Shown here in pieces: positions 53,537-61,950 of a stretch of 64,000 nt of DNA. The notes below the pieces were generated by a model. That model saw nothing but the letters and a program-made list of their open reading frames with translations. It did not search any database and was not told the DNA's origin. The stretch is from assembly GCA_024278955.1 (NCBI GenBank), contig JAJRSE010000102.1, positions 1 through 64,000 of the forward strand, in the 5' to 3' direction. Position 1 is the stretch's first letter. Each line of letters starts with the position of its first letter. Made by a program: the position numbers and the translations under genes. The DNA is from Planctomycetota bacterium (lineage in GTDB: Bacteria > Planctomycetota > Planctomycetia > Pirellulales > Lacipirellulaceae).

Positions 53537-54660
53537 TCCTGAATTATCCGGCCATCTTGGCGATTCGATCGGAGCTGATGTGCAAAGATATCAACACTGT
53601 AGCTAATCGACTCGACGTGGCCATCGCAGAACGCCATGTGGAATCCGCCCGGGTGGGAGCTGCCAAATCGATAGTCGAGATCTTCTTCGTCGTCTTTGTA
53701 CTGTTGGTATTGTGCCGCGGTGACTGGAAAGTTCTGCAACGGCGGTAGGCCGCCGCCTCGGAATAAATCGTCCGTTCCAGCGGTAGCCCAAGGGTGATTA
53801 CTTCCTCCAGAATCATCGGTTTCTTCGGTTTCCTGCCACTTTTCGCCAATCAGGTAAGTTTGGGAAGAGCCATCGGTAATCTGCTGGAACCCTATTCTAC
53901 TGCGATTGAAAATAACGCCGTTGATCAATCTAGGTTCAGGATCCGCGCCATTTTGCTTAGCCCAATAATCACCTGGCGGCATAGTAATCACGTTGTTATT
54001 ATCGCCAGTCGGTCCATTTACCCAAGCGTGGGACGGTGCATTGGCGTAATTGATGGGCCCATCATTTTTGCTTAGGAATTGAAGACTCCGATCATCGGCG
54101 TTGGCTGCGTAGTCGGATGACCCCATCAACGCATCAGCCGTGCCGGCTACTATAAATGCTGGACCGTTATAGTACTGAAAAGTGGTACTATTCCCCCTAA
54201 GCCCGACAATGGCTGTCGTACGCGATGGACAACTGATCGTATCGAAAGGTTGCTGCATCATTCTTTTTGCACCTTCCCGCTGCTGGGGCGTTACCACGTT
54301 AGGCTGACCGTCGGAAGGTAAGTCATAAAGCGGCTGCTGCTCGATGAACGGGAGTATGTTGTAGATCCAACCGCCTGGTTGGTTGGGTCCCGTACCTCGG
54401 TCGGCATCCCCAACCCATTTCGCATCCCATCCGCCACTTGGGAAGTATTTGGTGCTCGATTCGTGATTTATACAGCCGAGGGCGATCTGTTTGAGCTTGT
54501 TCTTGCACGAATTTCGGCGTGCCGCCTCACGTGCCGCCTGAACGGCTGGTAACAGTAGAGCTACCAAAACGCCAATAATGGCGATCACCACTAATAATTC
54601 AACTAAAGTAAAGCCCTTACGAGTCTGTGGGCACTTCGGACCTTTTTTTGGATAATACAT
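53533..54660 (-). CDS. DUF1559 pseudopilin-like protein
   Basis: The product is 375 aa from ATG 54660, which has GGAGAG upstream; the frame is open further but would overlap the next gene. [20 protein letters not shown] is followed by the hydrophobic helix, LPAVQAAREAARRNSCKNKL, DGSSQTYLIGEKWQE and the terminal SHPGGFHMAFCDGHVES. It is coupled to the esterase by a 4-bp overlap. It may be cotranscribed with the glycoside-hydrolase-like gene upstream (stop at 54734). Confidence 0.92.
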   Translation of the reverse strand: MYYPKKGPKCPQTRKGFTLVELLVVIAIIGVLVALLLPAVQAAREAARRNSCKNKLKQIALGCINHESSTKYFPSGGWDAKWVGDADRGTGPNQPGGWIYNILPFIEQQPLYDLPSDGQPNVVTPQQREGAKRMMQQPFDTISCPSRTTAIVGLRGNSTTFQYYNGPAFIVAGTADALMGSSDYAANADDRSLQFLSKNDGPINYANAPSHAWVNGPTGDNNNVITMPPGDYWAKQNGADPEPRLINGVIFNRSRIGFQQITDGSSQTYLIGEKWQETEETDDSGGSNHPWATAGTDDLFRGGGLPPLQNFPVTAAQYQQYKDDEEDLDYRFGSSHPGGFHMAFCDGHVESISYSVDIFAHQLRSNRQDGRIIQE

Positions 54661-54733
54661 CTTTCTCTCCGTGGAATGCTTTTCCTTTGTGAGCTGCACA
54701 ATCGCACTCGAAAGGTGACTGCGCAAGTAACTA

Positions 54734-56701
54734 CTAACTGAATCTTGTTCGGCAACCTGCGAAACTGCCAATCATCATGCCTATGAGTACCGCGAGCGAT
54801 GGCTCTGGCACGGTTGAATTTCCGGCGGCTAAGCCGGCTGGGGTGCTGAAATTGTTTTGCCAGAGAGCCAAGTCGGTGGCACCGGGGCCATTCGGTGATT
54901 CCCCTCGTTGCCATTTCAGGAAATCGGCCCCATCGATATCGAGATCGCCATCGAAATCACCTTCGAGTTCAATTCCAGGTAGAATCCGTTCGAGTCGAAT
55001 TTCATCTAAACCGAGCAGTCCCGAACTACTGCCAATGTTGGCAATCTCGATCCCTAGGTTTTTCCCGATCGCGTCTGGGTAGTCGTCGGCATCGAAGCCG
55101 AGCGACCGGTCGGACCAGAACCAAAAGAGGTTGGCGTCGTAGTTGGCACTGGGATTTAAATCGAATATTTCGGTCACAATTTCAGTGCGAACCCCGTTGT
55201 CGTCGTAGTAAAGGGTCACTTCGGCGAGGGTTGACCTGTGATTGATACGCCGGCGGAGGGCCAAGGTGGCCTGGTAGCTGCTGCCAGCGACAATTGCCTG
55301 ATCGGTCGTGTTCCAAATCGCCGGGTCGTCGGAGTCGAGGAATGCTGACCACTCACCATCGGCGCCCTCTACGCCGAGGTCGATTCCTGAATTGTTGGCC
55401 GGCGAATCAGATTGCCAGTCGTCGACTCCGCTCCAGCCGAGAATCTGCGTTCCGCCCCCTGGCGACTCAAAACCGGAGTTCAAAAGTCCAGCCGACTGAA
55501 TAATGTCTGGCACGCGCCGGAATGTTCCCCCACCAGCAAGAAAGCTGTCTACCACTTGAGTGAACGGCTCAAAAGTTTGTGGAAAATTGAAATTGGGTGG
55601 GCCAAGATAGGCAGGCATCGTCACATAGCTGGCGTACGTGCCGCGTCCTTGGACGTTTGGATCGGGATGGGTATCGAAAATGCCTTGCGATTGCGAGAAG
55701 TCAAACAAATCCTGTGCCGTCACTTCCCGACGATTGACTCCGTCGTAGAGCCATGTTCGCTGGACACTCCCTGACGAAAAATGCAAAAGCGTTGGCGTTC
55801 GCCCCACCAAAGTTGGGCTGATCCCATAAATCCCCTCGGGCATATCCCACAGAGACTCTCCTTTATCATCGTAATCGAGATAGACGTCTTCGACGCTGAT
55901 CGCGATATCGTTCTCCGCAGCCAAGTTTGCCAGCCGGCTCATCGAGTAGCTTCCCCAACTGATGGTGGTCGACACTCGCGTCTGCTCAAAGGCGTTGGCG
56001 GCGTTGAGTACACCGTTTTCCCAAATTCGTCTCCGTTGGTTCGATCCCATGGCCCATTGGCCTGGAGGTTGGCCGGCGGATGTTTCGCCCATGACTCCCA
56101 CGACCATCTCAAGAAGCGGATTGCTGTCGAATTCTGCTGCCAAGGCAGAATACATGGCGTCAATCCGGTCAGTTACTGGCTGAGAAGACCAAAGCGGCTG
56201 CCAACCCCCCATGCCCGCAGTACGATCGAAGACCCCGTAGTAACCGTCCGATGCGCCCGCATCGCCAAAGGCGGGATCCGAAGTGATGTAGTTGGGGACA
56301 TTGGGAGTGCCCGCAGCGTTCCAACTGCCTAACTGGAGGTCGAGAATCATTCGCCGATTGCCGAGGGCGGCCAAATCATTCAAGTCAGAATAAATCTGAG
56401 AGAAATCGTAGACCCCCTCCGCCGTTTCCAAATCCCTCCAGCGGTATTGCTGTCGGATCCCCTGGATGCTGGGCTTGTCACTTAAAAAGCTGAACGAAAA
56501 ATTGTTGGTCCAACCATTGGTAGACGCATAGAATCCGGGGTTGTACTTCTTGGTACTACCAAAGGATTGGGCCTGGGCCGCATCCTGAAAGAGTACAAAA
56601 AGCAGCACCACCATGATGAACAAGATCGAACGGGCGAGTAGCCAACGGAGTCTTGTTCCGTCGGAGTCGATTTTTCCATTGTTGAAGTAGTCAAGTTTCA
56701 T
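54734..56701 (-). CDS. Secreted glycoside-hydrolase-like PEP-CTERM protein
   Basis: The product is 655 aa. The signal peptide ends DAAQAQSFG. Residues ~50-395 have TIM-barrel character (GIRQQYRWRDLETAEGVYDF; MGETSAG with a candidate catalytic Glu; AISVEDVYLDYDDKGE), as in beta-galactosidase-like or DUF4832-type enzymes; the family is uncertain. Residues ~410-570 form a beta-sandwich (FESPGGG; IAGSSYQATLALRRRI type) like a carbohydrate-binding module. Then come a dockerin-like block (GDFDGDLDIDGADFLKWQRG) and the exosortase tail TVPEPSLAVLIGMMIGSFAG. It probably acts on polysaccharide at the cell surface. Confidence 0.8.
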   Translation of the reverse strand: MKLDYFNNGKIDSDGTRLRWLLARSILFIMVVLLFVLFQDAAQAQSFGSTKKYNPGFYASTNGWTNNFSFSFLSDKPSIQGIRQQYRWRDLETAEGVYDFSQIYSDLNDLAALGNRRMILDLQLGSWNAAGTPNVPNYITSDPAFGDAGASDGYYGVFDRTAGMGGWQPLWSSQPVTDRIDAMYSALAAEFDSNPLLEMVVGVMGETSAGQPPGQWAMGSNQRRRIWENGVLNAANAFEQTRVSTTISWGSYSMSRLANLAAENDIAISVEDVYLDYDDKGESLWDMPEGIYGISPTLVGRTPTLLHFSSGSVQRTWLYDGVNRREVTAQDLFDFSQSQGIFDTHPDPNVQGRGTYASYVTMPAYLGPPNFNFPQTFEPFTQVVDSFLAGGGTFRRVPDIIQSAGLLNSGFESPGGGTQILGWSGVDDWQSDSPANNSGIDLGVEGADGEWSAFLDSDDPAIWNTTDQAIVAGSSYQATLALRRRINHRSTLAEVTLYYDDNGVRTEIVTEIFDLNPSANYDANLFWFWSDRSLGFDADDYPDAIGKNLGIEIANIGSSSGLLGLDEIRLERILPGIELEGDFDGDLDIDGADFLKWQRGESPNGPGATDLALWQNNFSTPAGLAAGNSTVPEPSLAVLIGMMIGSFAGCRTRFS

Positions 56702-56746
56702 GATTCTGCTTCTCTCTCAAGTCCCCTTCAGTCTCAGAACATGCCC

Positions 56747-58024
56747 TCACTTTGAGCGATGACCTCTTGCACCGCGGCCTGCCAAACCAACGAGCGCCAT
56801 GCTCAGTAGTACAATGCTCGAGGGTTCTGGCACGGCCGCGAATGCGGTGGCGGCGCCTCCTCCGGTACCAAAATTGCCTTCCCAGAGAGCCAAGTCGGCG
56901 GCACCGGCACCATTGGGCGATTCACCCCGTTGCCACATCAGAAAATCGGCCCCATCGACATCCAGGTCGCCGTCGAAATCGCCATCCACTCCCACAGCCA
57001 CTGCAATCGGTGCCACGTCGGCGTACGTCATACCCATGCGAAATTCGTCGAAGGTCGTGTTGGCATTGCCGAAAGTGTTAATCTGGGTAAATGCCATCTC
57101 CCAGAAGTTCACCTCATCGGCAAAATTTAGCCCTGCTTTGACTCCCAACGGATCGTTTTCAAGATCGGCGTCGAGATCGGGATTGATCCAGGCCGAGACG
57201 TTGGTTCCGTAATCGCCCGCAGCAAGGCTGAATTCAGCCTCTGCGATTTCATCGAAGCTGCCCTTGAAGTCGAGCTTCACCACCATGAATACTTTTTCTG
57301 CATTGCCTGCGCCCGAGCCGGCATCGACCTGCGAATTGACCCACTGCTCAGCGACATCGGCTGGATTTGCCCGGACGATATTATCTTTCTTCCGCATCAC
57401 TCCATAGGCTTCGTTGGCGGAGCCGGTGCCTATTTCTCCGATGGTACCATCCAATTTCAATGCAAAGGGTCGACCAAGTAGCAAACTCCTGTTACCCCCA
57501 GGGAGATTGGTGTCGTCAAACTCAAAAAGAGCACTCCCCTTGAAAGGGCTAGCTTCGTCGCGTCCTTCGATTAGCATGCTGAACCAGATCGATTCACCGT
57601 ATTTGCCGATAGAGCCGTTCACATTAAGTACGCCAGCAGTCCCTGCCGGCCCGGCAAGTGAAGTATCAAAAACCCGAATGACTTTTGCGTTACCTCCATC
57701 AAATTCTGTGATGTCCTGTGCACGCCCAGAGGTTTCTAGGCTATTACCTTGGCTATCGGTATAAGTGAGACCGTCGGGGGTGATGGCCTGGTTCGGATTC
57801 GGTGGTGCGGCTGGATTGCCATCCTGAAACTGCTCTGTTGTCCATCCATCGGCCCAGCCTGTGCCTCCATTGAGTGAGCCATCGGTTGGGTTCGGAAAGC
57901 TAGTGTCTGCGGCATAGTCGTAGCCTTCGTAGACCAACAACTGACCTTGAGCCAACGGGACATGCCACCCCGAGAGGAAAGCGAGCGTCAAACCATAAAG
58001 AAGCGTTTTCATGTTTTTTTGCAT
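56747..58024 (-). CDS. Secreted PEP-CTERM protein, tandem paralogue 1
   Basis: The product is 425 aa with a signal peptide ending PLAQGQLLVYEGYDY. The body is beta-rich, with a LamG/concanavalin-like look (LFEFDDTNLPGGNRSLLLGR), then a long stretch ending in FRMGMTYADVAPIAV. The end is a dockerin-like block and the exosortase tail AVPEPSSIVLLSMALVGLAG. It is about half identical over its length to the product of the next gene upstream, with near-identical DNA at the 3' end. Its ligand is unknown. Confidence 0.87.
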   Translation of the reverse strand: MQKNMKTLLYGLTLAFLSGWHVPLAQGQLLVYEGYDYAADTSFPNPTDGSLNGGTGWADGWTTEQFQDGNPAAPPNPNQAITPDGLTYTDSQGNSLETSGRAQDITEFDGGNAKVIRVFDTSLAGPAGTAGVLNVNGSIGKYGESIWFSMLIEGRDEASPFKGSALFEFDDTNLPGGNRSLLLGRPFALKLDGTIGEIGTGSANEAYGVMRKKDNIVRANPADVAEQWVNSQVDAGSGAGNAEKVFMVVKLDFKGSFDEIAEAEFSLAAGDYGTNVSAWINPDLDADLENDPLGVKAGLNFADEVNFWEMAFTQINTFGNANTTFDEFRMGMTYADVAPIAVAVGVDGDFDGDLDVDGADFLMWQRGESPNGAGAADLALWEGNFGTGGGAATAFAAVPEPSSIVLLSMALVGLAGRGARGHRSK

Positions 58025-58077
58025 GATTTTATTTCTCCGTGTTACTCGTTGAATGTTTAAAATGAAAATTTCTAGCG

Positions 58078-59325
58078 TCAGAGCCTTCTACGGCAACTTG
58101 CAAAACCGGCAAAAGTCATACCCAGCAGCACGATGCTTGAGGGTTCAGGCACGGCCGCGAATGCGGTGGCGGCGCCTCCTCCGGTACCAAAATTGCCTTC
58201 CCAGAGAGCCAAGTCGGCGGCACCGGCGCCACCCGGCGATTCACCCCGTTGCCACATCAGGAAATCGTTCCCATCGACATCAAGGTCGAAATCGAAATCG
58301 CCATCCACTCCCACCGCAATCGGTGCCACATCGGCATACGTCAGGCCAATGCGAAATTCGTCGTAGCGAGTGTCGGCGTTGCCGGCAGCGGAGATAATGT
58401 CGAACGACATTTCCCAGAAGTTTATTTCATCCGCAAAATTAAGCCCCGCTTTGGCCCCTTGCGGATCGTTCTCAAGATCGGCGTCGAGATCGGGATTGAT
58501 CCAGGCCGAGACGTTGGTTCCGTAATCGCCCGGGGCAAGGCTAAATTCAGCTTCGGCAATTTCGTCGAACATGCCAAGGAAGTCGAGCTTCAGCACCATG
58601 AATACTTTTTCGGCATTGCCATTGTCTGAGCCAGCGTCGACACCGGAAGCGACATAAAGCTCAGCGACGTCGGCCGGATTAGCACGGACGATTTTATCCT
58701 TCTTCCTGAAAAAACCATAAGTTTCGTTTTGAAGGCTGCCTTCATCGCCTGTTGTACCATCCATCGCCAGTTTGAACGGCCGGCCCAAAACGAGACTTCT
58801 GGAAGCGCCTTGCAAATTGGTGTCGTCAAACGAAAAACCACTTGAAGCCTGCAAGCCCGCTTCATCACGTCCCTCAGCCAGGACACTTATCCAAATGGTT
58901 GTGCCGTACGCACCGAGGGAACCGCCAATGGTGAGTAGACTCGGATCGAGCGATGCGGTGTCGAATTCACGGGCGGGAGAACTCACCTGGACGCCCGGCC
59001 CCCAGGTCCTAATATCCAGTGCTCGCCCTGTGGTTTCCAGGCGATTGCCTTGGCTATCGATGTAGTTCAAGCCGTCACGAATCTTCTGACCCGGATTGGT
59101 AACTGCTGGATCACCATCTAAGAAATTTGACGTCGTCCATCCAGCTTCCCAACCAGAGCCCCCATTAAGTGCATTGGGGAGCGTGTTATCGGCCGGGTCC
59201 GGAAAACTCTCGGCTTGGTCATAGTCGAAACCCTCGTAGACCAGCAACTGAGCTTGGGCCGACGAGGCCATCGAGCCAAGGAGGCAACCGAGTGTCAAGA
59301 AGAAGCCAATTGTGTGTTTTTGCAT
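58078..59325 (-). CDS. Secreted PEP-CTERM protein, tandem paralogue 2
   Basis: The product is 415 aa from ATG 59325 (AGGTGAT upstream); a longer frame exists but lacks a signal peptide at its start. Signal peptide ends SSAQAQLLVYEGFDY. Body, dockerin-like block (GDFDFDLDVDGNDFLMWQRG) and tail (AVPEPSSIVLLGMTFAGFAS) follow the order of paralogue 1. It lies 54 bp upstream of paralogue 1 on the same strand, so the pair arose by tandem duplication. Confidence 0.87.
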   Translation of the reverse strand: MQKHTIGFFLTLGCLLGSMASSAQAQLLVYEGFDYDQAESFPDPADNTLPNALNGGSGWEAGWTTSNFLDGDPAVTNPGQKIRDGLNYIDSQGNRLETTGRALDIRTWGPGVQVSSPAREFDTASLDPSLLTIGGSLGAYGTTIWISVLAEGRDEAGLQASSGFSFDDTNLQGASRSLVLGRPFKLAMDGTTGDEGSLQNETYGFFRKKDKIVRANPADVAELYVASGVDAGSDNGNAEKVFMVLKLDFLGMFDEIAEAEFSLAPGDYGTNVSAWINPDLDADLENDPQGAKAGLNFADEINFWEMSFDIISAAGNADTRYDEFRIGLTYADVAPIAVGVDGDFDFDLDVDGNDFLMWQRGESPGGAGAADLALWEGNFGTGGGAATAFAAVPEPSSIVLLGMTFAGFASCRRRL

Positions 59326-59472
59326 GAGTTTATCACCTGTGAATAGTTTGATTGCGCGTCTCAAAACTGCCTGTTGGCTCAAGTTTTCTCGACCGCTGGA
59401 CGCCGCCAAACGGGCTCTGGGATGGCTCTTAGGTATTCGCATTCTCTTCGGTCTCTTGTTGCTTACATGTCG

Positions 59473-59510
59473 GGCTATGATGTGAAGTAAAGGCTATGAT
59501 GTGAAGTAAA
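59473..59510 (+). repeat. 19-bp perfect tandem duplication
   Basis: GGCTATGATGTGAAGTAAA occurs twice head to tail (59473-59491 and 59492-59510). It lies in the gap between two PEP-CTERM genes, next to a 10-bp stem CACGCTCAGC/GCTGAGCGTG (59520-59549) that may help end transcription of the upstream gene. Confidence 0.85.
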
Positions 59511-59590
59511 AAGGCACCCCACGCTCAGCACGACTTCTGGCTGAGCGTGAGGGCTTAAATGCCTAACGCATTCTTATCTTCCAAAAGCCT

Positions 59591-60724
59591 CTATTTGCGA
59601 CGGCGTCTTACGCCGAAGCCTGCAAACGCCATGCCCAGCAGCACGATGGACGAAGGCTCTGGCACAGAGGTCAGCAGGTAGCCGCCATCCCCCGTATCGG
59701 TAATCCCCACGGTGAACGCTCCACCATTGGCAACGATCACACCATCGACATCAATCATGTACTGGATCTTCTCGAGCAGCGTATGGCCCGTATTGACACC
59801 GATAACGGCATCAAAAAGCTTCACACTGGAGCCAGGTCCAACAATGTCTAGGAACCCGGCGTTGCTGCCCGGGAGAACACCCGGCGCGAGATCAAGCCCA
59901 TCAAGCCCATTGAGCCGCTCGAGTCGGAGGATGCCCGCTTCGAGATAGCCGCCATCGCTAACCACAATTCCCGAGCCAGGGAGTGGGTTTTTTTCAACGT
60001 TTGTATTTCCAGCGTACCGAAGATCGCCCGAGAGGACCAACTTACTGCCTGGTCCGTCGATCACTATATTGGACCGCCCAAGACGAACTTGCATCCCCGC
60101 AGCAGGGCTGGGAAGAAAACCCCCATTGATTGCCGGATGAAGGACATTCCCTACAAAAAGCTCACCCCCATTTTGGATTACCAACGTCGATTTAGGCACG
60201 GAGCCTACGGGCAATGTTTTGCTCACAGAACGGCCGATAGAGAAGGCAGCATTAGAGCCGCCACCCGCGACATCAACCCTGCCGCCGTCTACCGTGAACA
60301 AGGCCTCTACGCCATCAAAGCTATCATTACCTGTATTGAGATTGAACCTTTCAACCACTGGCACCGGCAACGTCGCCGCAGTGACTACAGGAAAGGAACT
60401 GATGGGGGCACTCAGAAGGGGCCACGAAGGAGGAGTTGTTTCGGCGTCTCCCCGGTTAATCCGGCCTCCGACGTAGGAGTCATCAAGAGCGGTAGTCGGG
60501 TCCGGCACGATGAGGTCATCTGGATTGATAACGCCCGTGCCAACGTCGAGACTTCCACTGCTCCAGTTGGCCACATTATTCCAGTCGCCATCGCCGCCAG
60601 CACCGCTCCAGCTAGAAAATGCCTGCGCTGCGACATGCGCATTGCCAGCCCCCATCGCCAAGGCGATGCCTACCAAGCACGCCAAACAAAACTTCGTTAC
60701 AACAAGTCTCTCAGTCCATTTCAT
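59591..60724 (-). CDS. Secreted PEP-CTERM beta-helix-like protein
   Basis: The product is 377 aa from ATG 60724, where GGGAGGT lies 6 bases upstream. The signal peptide ends HVAAQAFSS. The body begins with WSGAGGDGDWNNVANWSSGS, the autotransporter-associated repeat signature of parallel beta-helix proteins, and continues with strand-turn repeats rich in Gly, Asn and Asp (VIQNGGELFVGN; IVVSDGGYLEAGILRLERL). The end is SVPEPSSIVLLGMAFAGFGV followed by RRRRK. No dockerin-like block is present. Possible adhesin or surface-layer component. Confidence 0.85.
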   Translation of the reverse strand: MKWTERLVVTKFCLACLVGIALAMGAGNAHVAAQAFSSWSGAGGDGDWNNVANWSSGSLDVGTGVINPDDLIVPDPTTALDDSYVGGRINRGDAETTPPSWPLLSAPISSFPVVTAATLPVPVVERFNLNTGNDSFDGVEALFTVDGGRVDVAGGGSNAAFSIGRSVSKTLPVGSVPKSTLVIQNGGELFVGNVLHPAINGGFLPSPAAGMQVRLGRSNIVIDGPGSKLVLSGDLRYAGNTNVEKNPLPGSGIVVSDGGYLEAGILRLERLNGLDGLDLAPGVLPGSNAGFLDIVGPGSSVKLFDAVIGVNTGHTLLEKIQYMIDVDGVIVANGGAFTVGITDTGDGGYLLTSVPEPSSIVLLGMAFAGFGVRRRRK

Positions 60725-61411
60725 GATGCTACCTCCCAAAGAGTAAAAAAATCCCTGGACCTCCCAAGGCCCAACAAGTTAGTGCTTTGCCATAGAACTA
60801 AAAATTGCCAAAGCGACTGTTGCTTCCATGCTAACCTGGGCTTGTACGCCGAACCAATTCGATCGGGCCTGTACATCTCCCAGTTGACCTGCCTTGGTCT
60901 AGTAGTACTTCTAGCAACGACCCTTGAATTACCAAAAAAATTGGACGTTTTCCAAGAAAATCCGTAACTTCCCTGAGAACGAGAGGCCCTCAGAACTCTT
61001 TGAATTGGGATGCGAGATATCAGAAGTTGTTTTGTGATAAGTGCTTCTGACGCCTCACAATTTTTGGCAAGACTATTTTTTTTGAGAGAGGATCGCAGCC
61101 CGACGCGTCAGCGGAAGAAGCTGGTACCTGCGCATCCCTCGTTTACGCTTCGGCCATGGCTTCTGTCGCTAACTCGGCCTCTGGCACCTATCCCACTCCT
61201 TAGGCCTGAAGACGCACGAGACTATCTTCCGCCGCTTCCCAAACCGGCAAGGCGAACTTCCATTGCCAACCGCCCGCACCGATATCTGGGAAAACTGGCC
61301 AGTTTTTTTGGTAATTTCTGGCAGAACCAGGAAAGAATAAGTATGAGTGGTATGCGTTGTTCGACCGTTCGGCATCGAATTTTATGGGCAAGCTAGGTAA
61401 TGGGGGGTTCC
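60725..61411. other. Intergenic stretch between divergent genes
   Basis: About 690 bp between the PEP-CTERM gene (-) and the sigma factor gene (+). It holds the degraded inverted-repeat copy at 60997-61070; nothing else was recognised. Promoters for both directions should lie here. Confidence 0.5.
60997..61070 (+). repeat. Inverted-repeat (MITE-like) element, degraded copy
   Basis: GCGAGATATCAGAA ... TTCTGACGCCTCACA, then ATTTTTGG. It aligns with the better-preserved element at 63533-63641 (GTGAGATGTCAGAA ... TTCTGGCATCTCACA, then ATTTTTGA). The outer arms have mostly been lost. Confidence 0.6.
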
Positions 61412-61939
61412 ATGGCTAAGGAGTTGACCGATGAGCAATTTATTGAAATTCTTACCTCGTCGCAGGTGCGTCTTAGAGCGTTTGCAATCTCAATGGTACG
61501 TCCACGCTCCGATGCCGACGATGTGCTCCAAAACGCTTGTATGACGTTATGGAAAGAGCGTGCCAAATATGATGCCGACCGTGATTTTTTCCCTTGGGCA
61601 TGTGGCGTTGTATTGAACAACGTGTTGCGACATCGGAAAAAGAAAGCGACCGATAAGTTATTATTTAACGATGCCCTCATTTACACCCTCTCGACCGAGT
61701 ATGTCGACCAAACCGACGAGCTTGATTTACGTCGTCAGTTACTACACAGTTGCATCGCCAAGCTGAACAACAACGATCGAGGACTGCTAGAAGAGAGGTA
61801 TTCCTCAAGCATCAAACCGAAGATAATTTCGCAAAAGCGCAGCTGGCCGTTGTCGTCGGTTTACAGTTCGCTATCGCGGATCCGCGTATTATTACATCAG
61901 TGCATCGAAACCAACCTGGCACGGCAGTCTAGGTCTTAA
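61412..61939 (+). CDS. ECF-type RNA polymerase sigma factor
   Basis: The product is 175 aa from ATG 61412, chosen because GGGGGG lies just upstream; ATG 61400 is possible. Region 2 reads RPRSDADDVLQNACMTLWKE and FFPWACGVVLNNVLRH; region 4 reads RGLLEERYSS and SSVYSSLSRIRVLLHQCI. ECF sigma factors direct RNA polymerase to a small regulon. The FecR-domain gene follows 11 bp downstream, the usual planctomycete pairing, and could act as its anti-sigma partner. The divergent PEP-CTERM locus is a candidate regulon. Confidence 0.9.
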   Translation: MAKELTDEQFIEILTSSQVRLRAFAISMVRPRSDADDVLQNACMTLWKERAKYDADRDFFPWACGVVLNNVLRHRKKKATDKLLFNDALIYTLSTEYVDQTDELDLRRQLLHSCIAKLNNNDRGLLEERYSSSIKPKIISQKRSWPLSSVYSSLSRIRVLLHQCIETNLARQSRS

Positions 61940-61950
61940 TAGGAAAGTGG

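Noticed and set aside
60089..60967. 292-codon frame on the + strand
   Set aside because: It runs antisense to the PEP-CTERM beta-helix gene, has low-complexity Arg-rich content and no domain; a shadow of the real gene.
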